Of a DNA stretch of 64,000 nucleotides, positions 1 to 8,500 are shown in pieces (position 1 is the first letter of the stretch; every line of letters starts with the position of its first letter). The DNA comes from Chryseobacterium mulctrae. Its GTDB lineage: Bacteria; Bacteroidota; Bacteroidia; Flavobacteriales; Weeksellaceae. Under the pieces are notes generated by a model. It saw nothing but the letters and a program-made list of their open reading frames with translations. It did no database searches and had not been told where the DNA came from. The translations under genes and the position numbers were made by a program. The stretch spans positions 2,294,001-2,358,000 of the forward strand of contig NZ_VAJL01000001.1 in NCBI RefSeq assembly GCF_006175945.1, given 5' to 3'.

Positions 1-2538
1 CTGAAGTTTCTGCATCGAGTTATTTCCTGGTTTTTTAGGAATATTGTTATTTTGCGGAACATTATTATTCATGGGTGAACTGGAAGCATTACCTGGAACA
101 AGATTACTGTTTTGAGACTGTTGAATATTAGTTGGTTGCCCCGGTCCGTTAAAAGGATTATTTGGCATTTTATTTCCTTTATTATCAGTTGCTTGGAATA
201 CGATATCACTTTTAAGATAATTCAGCATTTCCTTAGCTTTAATTCCTTCAGGGGTTTTAGCGTAATTCAAAACGATTTGCTCAAGCTGCAGAATCATCAC
301 TTCTTTTCCGCTTGTTTTTCCTGCATTGAATGCATTTAAAAGATTCAGTTTAGGAACTAACGCATCTTTAGGATATTTAAGAACCACCTGCTCTATTTTA
401 CCCTGACTTTCTGCAAACTTTTCAGATTCATATAAGGCAAAAGCCATTTTGTATTCGTTTTCAACTTCTTCTGAAGACTTTACAAAAGTATTGCTTTTAG
501 GATTTCTTGCGAATTCTGCAAAAGAACTATAAGGATAATCGGTCAATAAAATCTGTTTTGCTCTGACTGCAGCTTGAGGATTTTTCTCATGATTCATCGC
601 AAAAATTTCATACAAAGCCTGAAGCATTACTTTTTCTTCCGGTTTTACATCTACCAAATCATAAAGCGTTTTTGTTGCTAAAGGAGTATTGGTAAAATAA
701 TTCTGATACATTACTCCAAGACCTAATGAAGCAGTGTCTCTATCCTTCTTCAACTGAGATAATTTTCCGGCATCTGAAGGAATTTGCTCAATATAAAATG
801 AAGGTTCAAAACGTCTCGGATTGGGTGCAGAAGTCACTCCCAAAGCTTCATTCTTCATGTCTTGAAGAGATGCCATTTTTTTAGAATAACGCCAGTTGTC
901 AACCAATGCACGATCTCCCCAAACCTGTTTAAAGGTGGATGTACCTTTGCTCACAGTCCCTGTATTTCCAAAATAAAAACCTTTTGCAGCAATCCCAAAA
1001 TCTTCGAAAGAATTTGAGCTGTTCGCAAAAAGAGAATTGGCATTGTAATCCCCGGTATCAAAACCTTTGCTTCTTTCGGCGCGTCTCCTTTCTTGTTCTT
1101 CTCTTTCTTCTTTAATTTTCAGTTTTTCAATATATTTTGCAAAATAATCAGTTTTCTGCGCATCTGACATTTTTGCCAAAGACAGAATACTGTCGTTTTT
1201 CTTAATTAAATAATAGTTTTTAGAGATTTTTTTAATGTAATTAGACTGATCTTGCAGCAAAATTTTAGAAGGTTCATACGTCATTGCAACCAATGCAGAA
1301 TCATAATAAGCTCCTGCTCCGATATAATCATTTCTGTCTAAATAATCTTTACCGATTTCATAATAAGCCAAACCTCTCACCTGTCCGTCTGAAACTTTTT
1401 CAAGCAGTGATTTTCTGAAGAATTCCTGCGCTTCTTTTTTCTTACCGGCTTTGTTGGCCATTAAACCTAAAGCATAGAAAAATTCATTCTTTCTGGATCC
1501 GTATGTTCCTTTTTTGCTTATTTTTTCAAGATAATCTTTAGCGCCTTCATAATTTCCTTTTCCGTTGAATGTTTTGGCGATCTCGATCTGAGATTTTACT
1601 TCAAATTCAAAATCATTGGCATATTTGTAAGCGGCTAAAAAGCTCTCTCTTGCAAGCTCTTGTTTTCCTGTTTCTTGTAAAACCTGACCTCTCAAAAATG
1701 CAATTCTGCTTTTTAGTTTTCTGTTGCTGTTGAGTTCAAAAGCACGGTCTAATTCTTTTATAGATTCTTCTTTTTTACCATGATCCAAAAGAGATTCAGC
1801 GTAATAAATGCTCAACAGTTTATCATGATCCTTGCTTAATTTTTCACTTTTAAGTTTATTAAAAATTTCATCAGATTTATGATAATTTTTAATTTGTGAA
1901 TACGCTAAAGCTTCGTAAATATGAGCTAAAGGAAGTCTTTTATCTTCCTTCATGTGAGTGAAAACATAGTTTAAAGCATCTAAAGCTTTAATTGCTTTTC
2001 CCTGATAAATTCTAGATTGAGCTAGAATAATATAAGCATCAAAGATTGTTTTGTTCTGCTCCTCTCCTTTTCTGATGACAGAATATTTATTAATTGCTTT
2101 CAAAGCTTTTGCTTCAGCAATTTCTAAAACCGTTGCTCCTTTGTTTCCTCCCGGATTGTTAGGATCTTGAGGCATATTTCCAGGCATTCCGGGACCATTT
2201 GATAACGCTGTAGGAGCGTTTCTACTATTTTTTTGTGGTCGGTTTACTTCTGCCATTTTCATAGAATTTTCTGCAAAAGCAGAAGATTGTCCCAAATCAC
2301 TTCCTAAAGGTTGTTCCTCATAAGTTAATATGGGAATATAGGGCGCATAAAAATTATCTTTATGAGCTTTGTCTCTTTCTGTAAACTCACTGTTTAAGGC
2401 ATCTTTTGCATTAAACAGGGTATTATAATAGGTTGAAAATCCTTTCAAAAACTTTGATCTGGCTTCCGGTTTTTTCACTTTCGTGCCACAGGAAACGACA
2501 ATAATCGCTGCTAAAAGGAATACTATTTTCTTTTTCAT
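1..2538 (-). CDS. porW: PorW/SprE-type T9SS lipoprotein (3' end cut by window edge)
   Basis: A long TPR-rich lipoprotein, read on the minus strand from ATG at 2538 and still open at position 1, so 846 residues are visible and the C-terminus is missing. The first 17 residues form a lipoprotein signal ending in VVSC, followed by GTKVKKPEAR. The body holds many helical TPR-like repeats (for example around residues 180-420), and the visible end is Asn/Pro/Gln-rich. Length, lipobox and repeats match the SprE/PorW family, a periplasmic-face lipoprotein of type IX secretion that in Flavobacterium is also needed for gliding. It fits the T9SS sorting domain on the protein at 23948-28519. The family call is from recognition of the protein, not a search. 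Confidence 0.85.
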   Translation of the reverse strand, partial: MKKKIVFLLAAIIVVSCGTKVKKPEARSKFLKGFSTYYNTLFNAKDALNSEFTERDKAHKDNFYAPYIPILTYEEQPLGSDLGQSSAFAENSMKMAEVNRPQKNSRNAPTALSNGPGMPGNMPQDPNNPGGNKGATVLEIAEAKALKAINKYSVIRKGEEQNKTIFDAYIILAQSRIYQGKAIKALDALNYVFTHMKEDKRLPLAHIYEALAYSQIKNYHKSDEIFNKLKSEKLSKDHDKLLSIYYAESLLDHGKKEESIKELDRAFELNSNRKLKSRIAFLRGQVLQETGKQELARESFLAAYKYANDFEFEVKSQIEIAKTFNGKGNYEGAKDYLEKISKKGTYGSRKNEFFYALGLMANKAGKKKEAQEFFRKSLLEKVSDGQVRGLAYYEIGKDYLDRNDYIGAGAYYDSALVAMTYEPSKILLQDQSNYIKKISKNYYLIKKNDSILSLAKMSDAQKTDYFAKYIEKLKIKEEREEQERRRAERSKGFDTGDYNANSLFANSSNSFEDFGIAAKGFYFGNTGTVSKGTSTFKQVWGDRALVDNWRYSKKMASLQDMKNEALGVTSAPNPRRFEPSFYIEQIPSDAGKLSQLKKDRDTASLGLGVMYQNYFTNTPLATKTLYDLVDVKPEEKVMLQALYEIFAMNHEKNPQAAVRAKQILLTDYPYSSFAEFARNPKSNTFVKSSEEVENEYKMAFALYESEKFAESQGKIEQVVLKYPKDALVPKLNLLNAFNAGKTSGKEVMILQLEQIVLNYAKTPEGIKAKEMLNYLKSDIVFQATDNKGNKMPNNPFNGPGQPTNIQQSQNSNLVPGNASSSPMNNNVPQNNNIPKKPGNNSMQKLQ

Positions 2539-2624
2539 TATTTCAATATAACTCGCTAATTTACTTTTTATTATCAGCAGTTTGATGATTTTGTAAAAAT
2601 AATAAAATTTTATTTTGAAAATAT

Positions 2625-3179
2625 CTATAATTCCTTCAAAATTTTATAGACTAAATGCGTCGGAAGTCCCATAATGGTATAAAAACTTCCATTAATTTTT
2701 TTAATTTTTGACATTCCGAGCCATTCTTGTATACCATAACCTCCTGCTTTGTCGAATGGTTGATAGTTTTTGATATAAAAATCAATTTCTTCATCAGAAA
2801 TTTCATCAAACTCTACATCTGCAACATCAGTTTCTGTAATGATTTTATCTAAAGTTTTAATGGTAATTCCAGTATAAACCTGATGTATTTTTCCGGATAA
2901 TGACTTGAGCATTTCTTTTGCCTCAATTTCATTTTTTGGTTTTCCCAAAAACTGATCTTCATTGGCAACGACTGTATCTGCAGTTAATAGAACTTCATCA
3001 TTTTGCAGATTTCCGAATGCATTTGCTTTTAATTCAGACAAATAAGCTGCAGCGTCTTCTATTTTTATATTTTCGGGTAAAATTTCTTCACAGTCAATTT
3101 TCACGACTTCAAAATCAAAACCTAAATTTGACAGTAATTCTTTCCTTCTCGGAGATTGTGATGCTAAAAGTATTTTCAT
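2625..3179 (-). CDS. maf: Maf-family nucleoside triphosphate pyrophosphatase
   Basis: A 184-residue Maf/YhdE protein, full length for the family. The N-terminal ASQSPRRKELL motif (residues 6-16) is the nucleotide-binding S-x-R-R loop, and LTADTVV near residue 66 carries the catalytic Asp. Maf proteins hydrolyse dTTP/UTP or modified nucleotides to the monophosphate and are thought to keep damaged bases out of nucleic acids or to act in division arrest. It sits in a minus-strand run with the KdsC-like phosphatase, a common pairing in Flavobacteriia. The pyrimidine preference is inferred from the family and was not tested. Confidence 0.9.
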   Translation of the reverse strand: MKILLASQSPRRKELLSNLGFDFEVVKIDCEEILPENIKIEDAAAYLSELKANAFGNLQNDEVLLTADTVVANEDQFLGKPKNEIEAKEMLKSLSGKIHQVYTGITIKTLDKIITETDVADVEFDEISDEEIDFYIKNYQPFDKAGGYGIQEWLGMSKIKKINGSFYTIMGLPTHLVYKILKEL

Positions 3180-3282
3180 CAGTATTTTATAAATAATAAA
3201 CGATTAATGGTAGATGATATTTTATATTTCATGAGAATAGATAATTGATTGTAAGTCTTTTATCTATTTTTTGCCATCTTAT

Positions 3283-3801
3283 TTATACAGATTGCGTATT
3301 ATCATCATGCCATTTTCCCTGAACTTTCATCACCTGCTCAATCACATCACGTACTGCTCCACTTCCACCTTTTATTTGCGAAATATAATCTGCAATTCCT
3401 TTTATCTCGGGAACGGCATTTTCAGGACACGTTGCAATTGCCGAATTCTGCATCATATGAAGATCCGGAACATCATCTCCCATCGTTAAGATTTCTTCGT
3501 TTTTAAGATTATATTTAGCCTTAAAATCTTCATAATCGACCATTTTATCATGAGATTTTGCATAGTAATCCTGTATTCCTAAATAATTGATTCTATGTCT
3601 CACCATTTCGTCGTTTCCTCCGGTAATGACTCCAATCAGATAATCGTTTTTTAAAGCTTTTACCACTGCATATCCATCCAAAACATTCATTACACGACTC
3701 ATATTTCCTCCGGGCATTAGATAAACGCTTCCGTCTGTAAATACACCGTCTACATCAAATACAAATGCTTTTATATCTTTTAATTTCTCTTTATAACTCA
3801 T
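3283..3801 (-). CDS. kdsC: KdsC-like HAD phosphatase (KDO-8-phosphate phosphatase)
   Basis: A 172-residue HAD-superfamily protein with motif I FDVDGVFTDG (residues 15-24), where the first Asp is the nucleophile and the second the acid/base, and a motif GDDVPDL about 110 residues in. It has no large cap domain, as expected for the tetrameric C0-type KdsC subfamily. KdsC removes phosphate from 3-deoxy-D-manno-octulosonate 8-phosphate on the way to LPS core. It lies about 100 bases downstream of maf's start in the same direction. Some family members act on other sugar acids, so the substrate is inferred. Confidence 0.85.
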   Translation of the reverse strand: MSYKEKLKDIKAFVFDVDGVFTDGSVYLMPGGNMSRVMNVLDGYAVVKALKNDYLIGVITGGNDEMVRHRINYLGIQDYYAKSHDKMVDYEDFKAKYNLKNEEILTMGDDVPDLHMMQNSAIATCPENAVPEIKGIADYISQIKGGSGAVRDVIEQVMKVQGKWHDDNTQSV

Positions 3802-3892
3802 TTTAATTAATGATTGATAAATGTTAATTGATGAATGATAAAAATCAAATCAATCGCATTTATTAATTCCTTGTTTTTTATTAATAAATATA

Positions 3893-4663
3893 TTAGTCGA
3901 GATTGTAAGTAAGTCTTACTGTAATTCTCGCTGATTTTTCCTTACTTGATGTATCAAAATTTCCTCCATAACTATCTTCATCTGTAGAACCTTTTGCAGT
4001 AATTTGAAAAACACCCATCGAAGCGTCTTTTAATTTGCCAAGGTCTCCATCTGCACTTTTTACAATTTTCTCCGCTCTTTCTCTCGCATCTTTGGAGCCT
4101 TGTTCTATCAAGCTATGTTTCAACGAAGAAAGGTCAGAATAAGTATATTGTGCTGAAGATGGTTCAAACTGTACTCCACTATTGATGAGTTCTGCAGTTT
4201 TATCAATTACGCTTTCAATTTTTTTCATCAAAGCCGGATTTTTCTTAGCTCTGAAAAATACACTTTGGGTAGCTTTGTATCCGTCAAAAACATCTTCAGA
4301 TTTTTCTGCTCCATCTGCTTCTTTTGTAGTAACCGTACGATAAGACCTTGAAAAATTGACTCCGCCAAAAGCAAATTCACCAGCTTTGAAACCTTTGCTG
4401 TAGAAAAATGCCTTTACTTTTTCTTTGTCTTGCGAAATCAGATTGTATGCTTCTTTTGCATCCATTGCATTTGCATCAAAACTTCCGCCCCAACTTATTT
4501 CGTCTGAAATAAAATCTTTTGAACCAAGACCAGTGACGGATATTGTATCTTGTTTTAAATTTCTGTTTTTAAAACTTGAACCTAAGACGAAAGCTGTAAT
4601 AACGATTGCTGCTCCGATGATGAGAGAACGAATAATTTTTGTGTCCATTTTTTCGGTTTTCAT
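3893..4663 (-). CDS. SIMPL-domain (DUF541) protein
   Basis: A 256-residue protein with one N-terminal membrane anchor or signal segment (residues about 10-28, rich in I/A/V) followed by a SIMPL/DUF541 domain, recognisable from the early ISVTGLGS stretch, the long helical middle, and the late SARITVRLTYNLD strand. SIMPL proteins are periplasmic or membrane-anchored, and their function is poorly defined. I start at ATG 4663, because the codon just upstream is TTG with no better context. A further in-frame ATG at 4648 is possible. The gene lies 10 bases after the Rossmann protein at 4677-5429 and is probably cotranscribed with it. Confidence 0.75.
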   Translation of the reverse strand: MKTEKMDTKIIRSLIIGAAIVITAFVLGSSFKNRNLKQDTISVTGLGSKDFISDEISWGGSFDANAMDAKEAYNLISQDKEKVKAFFYSKGFKAGEFAFGGVNFSRSYRTVTTKEADGAEKSEDVFDGYKATQSVFFRAKKNPALMKKIESVIDKTAELINSGVQFEPSSAQYTYSDLSSLKHSLIEQGSKDARERAEKIVKSADGDLGKLKDASMGVFQITAKGSTDEDSYGGNFDTSSKEKSARITVRLTYNLD

Positions 4664-4676
4664 CAAAGTTAAAAAT

Positions 4677-5429
4677 TTATGGTAATTGATACATTTTTTT
4701 AATTGAATGATTTATTGTTTTATAAATCTCAAGACTTTCATCTTTTAATAACTGCTCATGCAATTCCAAAACTCTTTGGTCGTTTCTTACGGCAGGTCCG
4801 GTTTGGGCTGATTTAGGATCTATTTCATTAATTTTCTGAACTGTTTCATTAATCAACGGTAAAAAATAATCAAACGGAATTTCTTGTGCATCTGAAATTT
4901 CCTTGGCTCTTGCAAAAAGATGATTCACAAAGTTGCAGGCAAATACTGCAGTTAGATGAATATATTTTCTTTTTTCATGGGTGCTTTCCATTACATTATC
5001 TGAAATTTTAGAAGCCAAATCAGTTAAAGTTTTTTGGTCTTCTTCATTTTCAGCTTCAATAAAAAAAGGAATTTTCTTGTAATCTAAATTTTTAGTTTTA
5101 GAAAAAGTCTGTAAAGGGTAGAAACTGGATTTCCTGTACTCTCCAACCAAAATTTCTTTCGGAAGAGATCCTGAAGTATGGGCAACGAGACAATCTTTTT
5201 TAGTAATCAATTTAGAAATAGCTCCTATAGAACCGTCACTTACACAAATAATATACAAATCCGAATCAACTAGATTTTTAGTTGAATTTGAAATATTTAA
5301 TTCTTCTGAAATTTTATTCAATTCTTTCTCATTTCTTCCAAAGATTTGGGCTATGGAAATACCATTTTGAACGAAAGCTTTTGCCAAATGATAGGCAACA
5401 TTCCCGGAACCGATAATGACTGTTTGCAT
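4677..5429 (-). CDS. Rossmann/DUF2520 NADP-binding protein
   Basis: A 250-residue protein opening with a Rossmann nucleotide-binding loop GSGNVAYHLA (residues 7-16), then a DUF2520 C-terminal helical domain (the HLTAVFACNFVNHLFARA region, about residues 160-178). The architecture is that of ProC/F420-dependent NADP oxidoreductase-like proteins. Members are conserved in Bacteroidota but lack a firmly assigned substrate. It precedes the SIMPL gene with a 13-base gap and lies divergent from the ECF sigma operon. Confidence 0.8.
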   Translation of the reverse strand: MQTVIIGSGNVAYHLAKAFVQNGISIAQIFGRNEKELNKISEELNISNSTKNLVDSDLYIICVSDGSIGAISKLITKKDCLVAHTSGSLPKEILVGEYRKSSFYPLQTFSKTKNLDYKKIPFFIEAENEEDQKTLTDLASKISDNVMESTHEKRKYIHLTAVFACNFVNHLFARAKEISDAQEIPFDYFLPLINETVQKINEIDPKSAQTGPAVRNDQRVLELHEQLLKDESLEIYKTINHSIKKMYQLP

Positions 5430-5539
5430 AAAACAAAGATAAGAGTTTTTAGTTTTGAGATGAAAGCCGAATTATAATGGACATTTTAGAATAAATATTG
5501 TTGCTATAAATCTTAAAAGTTAATATATTGGACTCAAAA

Positions 5540-5572
5540 TTGAATAAGTAATTTAACTTTTAGATATTTTTG
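5540..5572 (+). promoter_or_regulatory. Flavobacterial promoter before the ECF sigma operon
   Basis: TTG at 5540-5542 is followed 22 bases later by TATTTTTG at 5565-5572, a match to the Bacteroidota sigma-A consensus TTG/TAnnTTTG. The start codon of the sigma gene is about 25 bases downstream. A seven-codon ORF (ATG at 5585, stop at 5608) overlaps the sigma start and may be chance. Confidence 0.6.
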
Positions 5573-5597
5573 TAATCCAAAACAATGAAAGCATCTT

Positions 5598-6149
5598 ATG
5601 AAGATTAAAGACGCAGAAATTATTGCGCTGATGCAAAACCCACGAACACTTGATAAAGGTATTCGGGTGTTGATGGATGCTTATCAGAGTAGATTATATT
5701 GGCATATCAGACGCATTATTGTAGATGGAGACCTAGCTCAGGACACTTTGCAGGAAACATTTATAAAAGCTTACCAAAATTTTCATCAGTTTAAAAATGA
5801 CAGTCAGTTGTATACTTGGCTGTACAGAATTGCAACCAATGAAGCTTTGCAGCAGATTAATAAACTGAAAAAAATGCAGAAAACCGATGAAGATCCGGAA
5901 TATTATATGCAGAATCTGGTTGCCGATAACACACACAGTGATGCTGAAGAAATACAAGTTTTTTTGCAAAGAGCTATACAAAGCCTGCCCGAAAAGCAGA
6001 AACTGGTATTTATGATGCGGTATTATGATGATTTACCTTACGAAGAAATATCAAAAATAGTTGATATGTCGGTAGGAACTTTAAAAACAAATTATCATTA
6101 CGCCAAACAAAAAATAGAAGAATATATCAAAGAGAATTACGAGAGATAA
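5598..6149 (+). CDS. ECF-family RNA polymerase sigma factor
   Basis: A 183-residue ECF sigma factor. Region 2 (about residues 20-85) includes the DTLQETFIKAYQNF helix and the YTWLYRIATNEAL segment. Region 4 (about residues 125-180) has LPEKQKLVFMMRYYDDLPYEEIS and the recognition-helix region VGTLKTNYHYAKQKI. It is the first gene of a three-gene operon with a membrane protein at 6168 (likely its anti-sigma factor) and a small secreted protein at 6799. The inducing stress cannot be told from sequence. Confidence 0.92.
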   Translation: MKIKDAEIIALMQNPRTLDKGIRVLMDAYQSRLYWHIRRIIVDGDLAQDTLQETFIKAYQNFHQFKNDSQLYTWLYRIATNEALQQINKLKKMQKTDEDPEYYMQNLVADNTHSDAEEIQVFLQRAIQSLPEKQKLVFMMRYYDDLPYEEISKIVDMSVGTLKTNYHYAKQKIEEYIKENYER

Positions 6150-6167
6150 TTTTTGAGAACCCACAAC

Positions 6168-6791
6168 ATGAAAGATTTTGATCTAGAAAAATTAGAGCGC
6201 CAAAACATTTATAAAATGCCAGACAATATGTTTGAAAGCATTCAGAATAGAGTGTTGAGCGAAGTGAATGATTTTGATCTAGAAAAATTAGAACGCAAAA
6301 ACATTTACAAAGTCCCTGAAAATATTTTTGAAAATATTCAGGACAGAGTGATGAGTGAAATAAAAGCTGAACGCAAAGCTCCGATTTTCAAATTGAATTG
6401 GGGATATGCTGCAGCAGCGTCTTTGGCTCTTATTTTCGGAGCGACATTTGTATATCAATCTAATTCAGATTCTTCTACAAATGGAGATTTAAATGGAAAT
6501 TATGCTGATAACAGAACAGCCCCTAAAAAGGAAAGTCAGATAGCATACGAAACTTTAGAGTCAGATTTAACTTCAGTAGAAAATCGTGATCAAAGAGTTG
6601 AAAAACAAATGGATATAAAGCCTGTGGTTTCGCAGGTTGTTAATAATAATTCGGGAAATCAAAATAAAAAAGCGATAAAAACGGCTAATGAAATCCATAT
6701 GAATGAATATTTAGAATCGCTTCCCAATTCAGAAATTGCAGAATTGGCAAACAATTCCAGTCAAGATGTTTATTTAGATTTATATAATTAA
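6168..6791 (+). CDS. Putative membrane anti-sigma factor with a tandem N-terminal repeat
   Basis: A 207-residue protein 18 bases after the ECF sigma gene. The start is ATG 6168; an upstream in-frame TTG at 6153 gives only five more residues. The first 64 residues are two copies of a 32-residue unit beginning DFDLEKLER, encoded by adjoining 96-bp repeats (6174-6269 and 6270-6365). One hydrophobic segment (about residues 71-88) would span the inner membrane, leaving an Asn/Lys-rich C-terminal part in the periplasm. Position and topology fit an anti-sigma factor whose cytoplasmic N-terminus holds the sigma. The call rests on context, as no classic zinc-binding motif is seen. Confidence 0.6.
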   Translation: MKDFDLEKLERQNIYKMPDNMFESIQNRVLSEVNDFDLEKLERKNIYKVPENIFENIQDRVMSEIKAERKAPIFKLNWGYAAAASLALIFGATFVYQSNSDSSTNGDLNGNYADNRTAPKKESQIAYETLESDLTSVENRDQRVEKQMDIKPVVSQVVNNNSGNQNKKAIKTANEIHMNEYLESLPNSEIAELANNSSQDVYLDLYN

Positions 6792-6798
6792 AAGAAAG

Positions 6799-7311
6799 AT
6801 GAAAAAAATATTATTTACACTTTTTATTATCTCAAGTTTTGGGCTCAAAGCTCAAATCAAAGAGTATGATTGGAAGAAAATGAATCCCGATCAAAGAAAA
6901 GAGGTAATAAACAATCTTTCGCCAGATGAAAGAAAAGCGCTTCTTACGCAATTCAGGAATAACATGGTTGTTGATATGCTGGATGTTGCTCCACAGGATA
7001 AAGCAGAATTTACTGCGATGTATAATGAATATTTAGACAATCAGAAAAAAATTAAAAGTCAGTTCGATTCAAATTTTGACCCGGCAAAACTCACGGAAGA
7101 AGAAGCAAAAGTAAAACTTCAGCAAAGTTTTGATGTAGGGCAAAAATTATTCGATAATAGAAAAAAGTATGCTGAGAAGATGCAGACTGTGATTCCTTGT
7201 CAAAAAGTCTTGAAGCTTTTTCAGTCTGAGGGAATGATGAGAGATAAAATGAATGAAAGAAAACCTCACGGCGGAAAAAAGAATGCTTCAGAATCGAAGC
7301 AAACTCCATAA
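6799..7311 (+). CDS. Secreted Spy/CpxP-like or 'sensor of ECF sigma' protein
   Basis: A 170-residue protein with a signal peptide (about residues 1-19, ending KAQ). The mature part is charged and helical, with repeated D/E-rich turns (NLSPDERKALLTQFRN, LTEEEAKVKLQQSF) like the LTxxQ helices of Spy/CpxP periplasmic chaperones. It ends in a Lys/His-rich tail. As the third gene of the ECF operon, it may report periplasmic folding state to the anti-sigma factor. That role is an inference from family resemblance and position. Confidence 0.55.
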   Translation: MKKILFTLFIISSFGLKAQIKEYDWKKMNPDQRKEVINNLSPDERKALLTQFRNNMVVDMLDVAPQDKAEFTAMYNEYLDNQKKIKSQFDSNFDPAKLTEEEAKVKLQQSFDVGQKLFDNRKKYAEKMQTVIPCQKVLKLFQSEGMMRDKMNERKPHGGKKNASESKQTP

Positions 7312-7332
7312 TAGTTTATTTTTTTAATGTTG

Positions 7333-7375
7333 GACGACTCTTGCAATTTATTGTGAGGGTCGTTTAATTTTTAAG
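7333..7375 (+). terminator. Hairpin after the ECF operon
   Basis: ACGAC and GTCGT arms enclose a partly paired loop, followed by a T-rich tract. It is a plausible weak intrinsic terminator. Confidence 0.4.
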
Positions 7376-7403
7376 AAATATCTATTTTTGCAAAAAAATA
7401 ATT

Positions 7404-8420
7404 ATGAAAAAAGTATTTCAGGTTGTATTCTCTTTTATGGCAATCTTATCATTTTCTCAGGCTACAGAAGCTATCAAATTTAGAGGAAATATTACCAGAT
7501 TTGATGATGTTACTTATAAAGGATTTAAGGTTTTAGATCAAAGACAAGATAAATCAATCGGTATGATCCCTTTTGGTGATAATAAAGAAATGAAAGAAGT
7601 TGTTTTTCCTACAACTCCTGGAAATGATTTTCAAGCTTGGTTTAATAAAGGGAATTCTTTAACGGGGAAAAATGAATTGGTTCTTATTTTAAAGAGATTG
7701 AAACTTTCAACAGGAGAAAGTGACGGAAAAAAAACAAACGGAAAAATGGATTTCGCTGCACAATTATTTCAAAAAGAAGGAGATAAATACAGATTTTTGT
7801 ATAAAAAAGATACTGTTTTTGCTTTTCAGGATAAAGAAGTTTCAGAATTAATGGTAAAAAATATTCCAACGATTTTTTCTATTTTTATTAAAAAAGCTTA
7901 CACTTTAGAACCTATTCAAAATGCAGTAACATTCAATGATCTTGTTGATTATGAAGCTTATACTAAAAATAACTACGAAGCTTTTAAAAATGAACAATTA
8001 AAGGATGGAATCTATTTAGACTTCACTTCGTTTTTCAATCAAAATCCGGAACAAGGAAATTATATTTTAGAAAGAAATGATAAAGGAGAAGTTACGAAAG
8101 CAATAAAAATAGAGAACGGTAAAAAAGATAAGATACCTGCTTATAAAATGTTTGCTTATGTTGAAAACGGAAAAGCTTATAGAAAAACGATGTCTGGGTT
8201 CATAGAAATCAATAAAAATGAGAATGGATTTTATGTAGTGGCAAACAGAGGATATATTTTTCCTGCGCAATACAACAGTACCTACGGCATGTTTGGCTTA
8301 ATAGGAGCGGTTGCTGGTTCTATCGACCAAGCAGCTAAACAAAAGAAAATGAAAAATGAAGATAAAGAAGAAATTTACATAGATTCTTTGACGGGAGAAT
8401 ACGATTTTTCTGATAAATAA
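7404..8420 (+). CDS. Secreted protein of unknown function
   Basis: A 338-residue protein that I do not recognise. It starts with a signal peptide (about residues 1-20, ending FSQA). The mature part is lysine-rich and mixed alpha/beta in character, with no obvious catalytic motif. Near the C-terminus there is a glycine-rich hydrophobic stretch (YGMFGLIGAVAGSIDQAAKQ, about residues 293-312) before a charged tail. It has its own promoter (TATTTTTG at 7383-7390) and a hairpin terminator at 8446, so it is probably a single-gene unit. Confidence 0.6.
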   Translation: MKKVFQVVFSFMAILSFSQATEAIKFRGNITRFDDVTYKGFKVLDQRQDKSIGMIPFGDNKEMKEVVFPTTPGNDFQAWFNKGNSLTGKNELVLILKRLKLSTGESDGKKTNGKMDFAAQLFQKEGDKYRFLYKKDTVFAFQDKEVSELMVKNIPTIFSIFIKKAYTLEPIQNAVTFNDLVDYEAYTKNNYEAFKNEQLKDGIYLDFTSFFNQNPEQGNYILERNDKGEVTKAIKIENGKKDKIPAYKMFAYVENGKAYRKTMSGFIEINKNENGFYVVANRGYIFPAQYNSTYGMFGLIGAVAGSIDQAAKQKKMKNEDKEEIYIDSLTGEYDFSDK

Positions 8421-8445
8421 ATAATAATTTCATTGCTTACAGATT

Positions 8446-8474
8446 AAGAGAGACAATTTGTCCCTCTTTTTTTT
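8446..8474 (+). terminator. Intrinsic terminator
   Basis: AAGAGAGACA and TGTCCCTCTT arms form a hairpin followed by a run of T, directly before the lepA promoter (TATCTTTG, 8474-8481). Confidence 0.6.
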
Positions 8475-8500
8475 ATCTTTGCAAATTACATAGTTCTTAA

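Noticed and set aside
112..339. Short plus-strand ORF at the left edge
   Set aside because: It lies inside the porW/sprE coding sequence on the other strand, and its protein has no family features.
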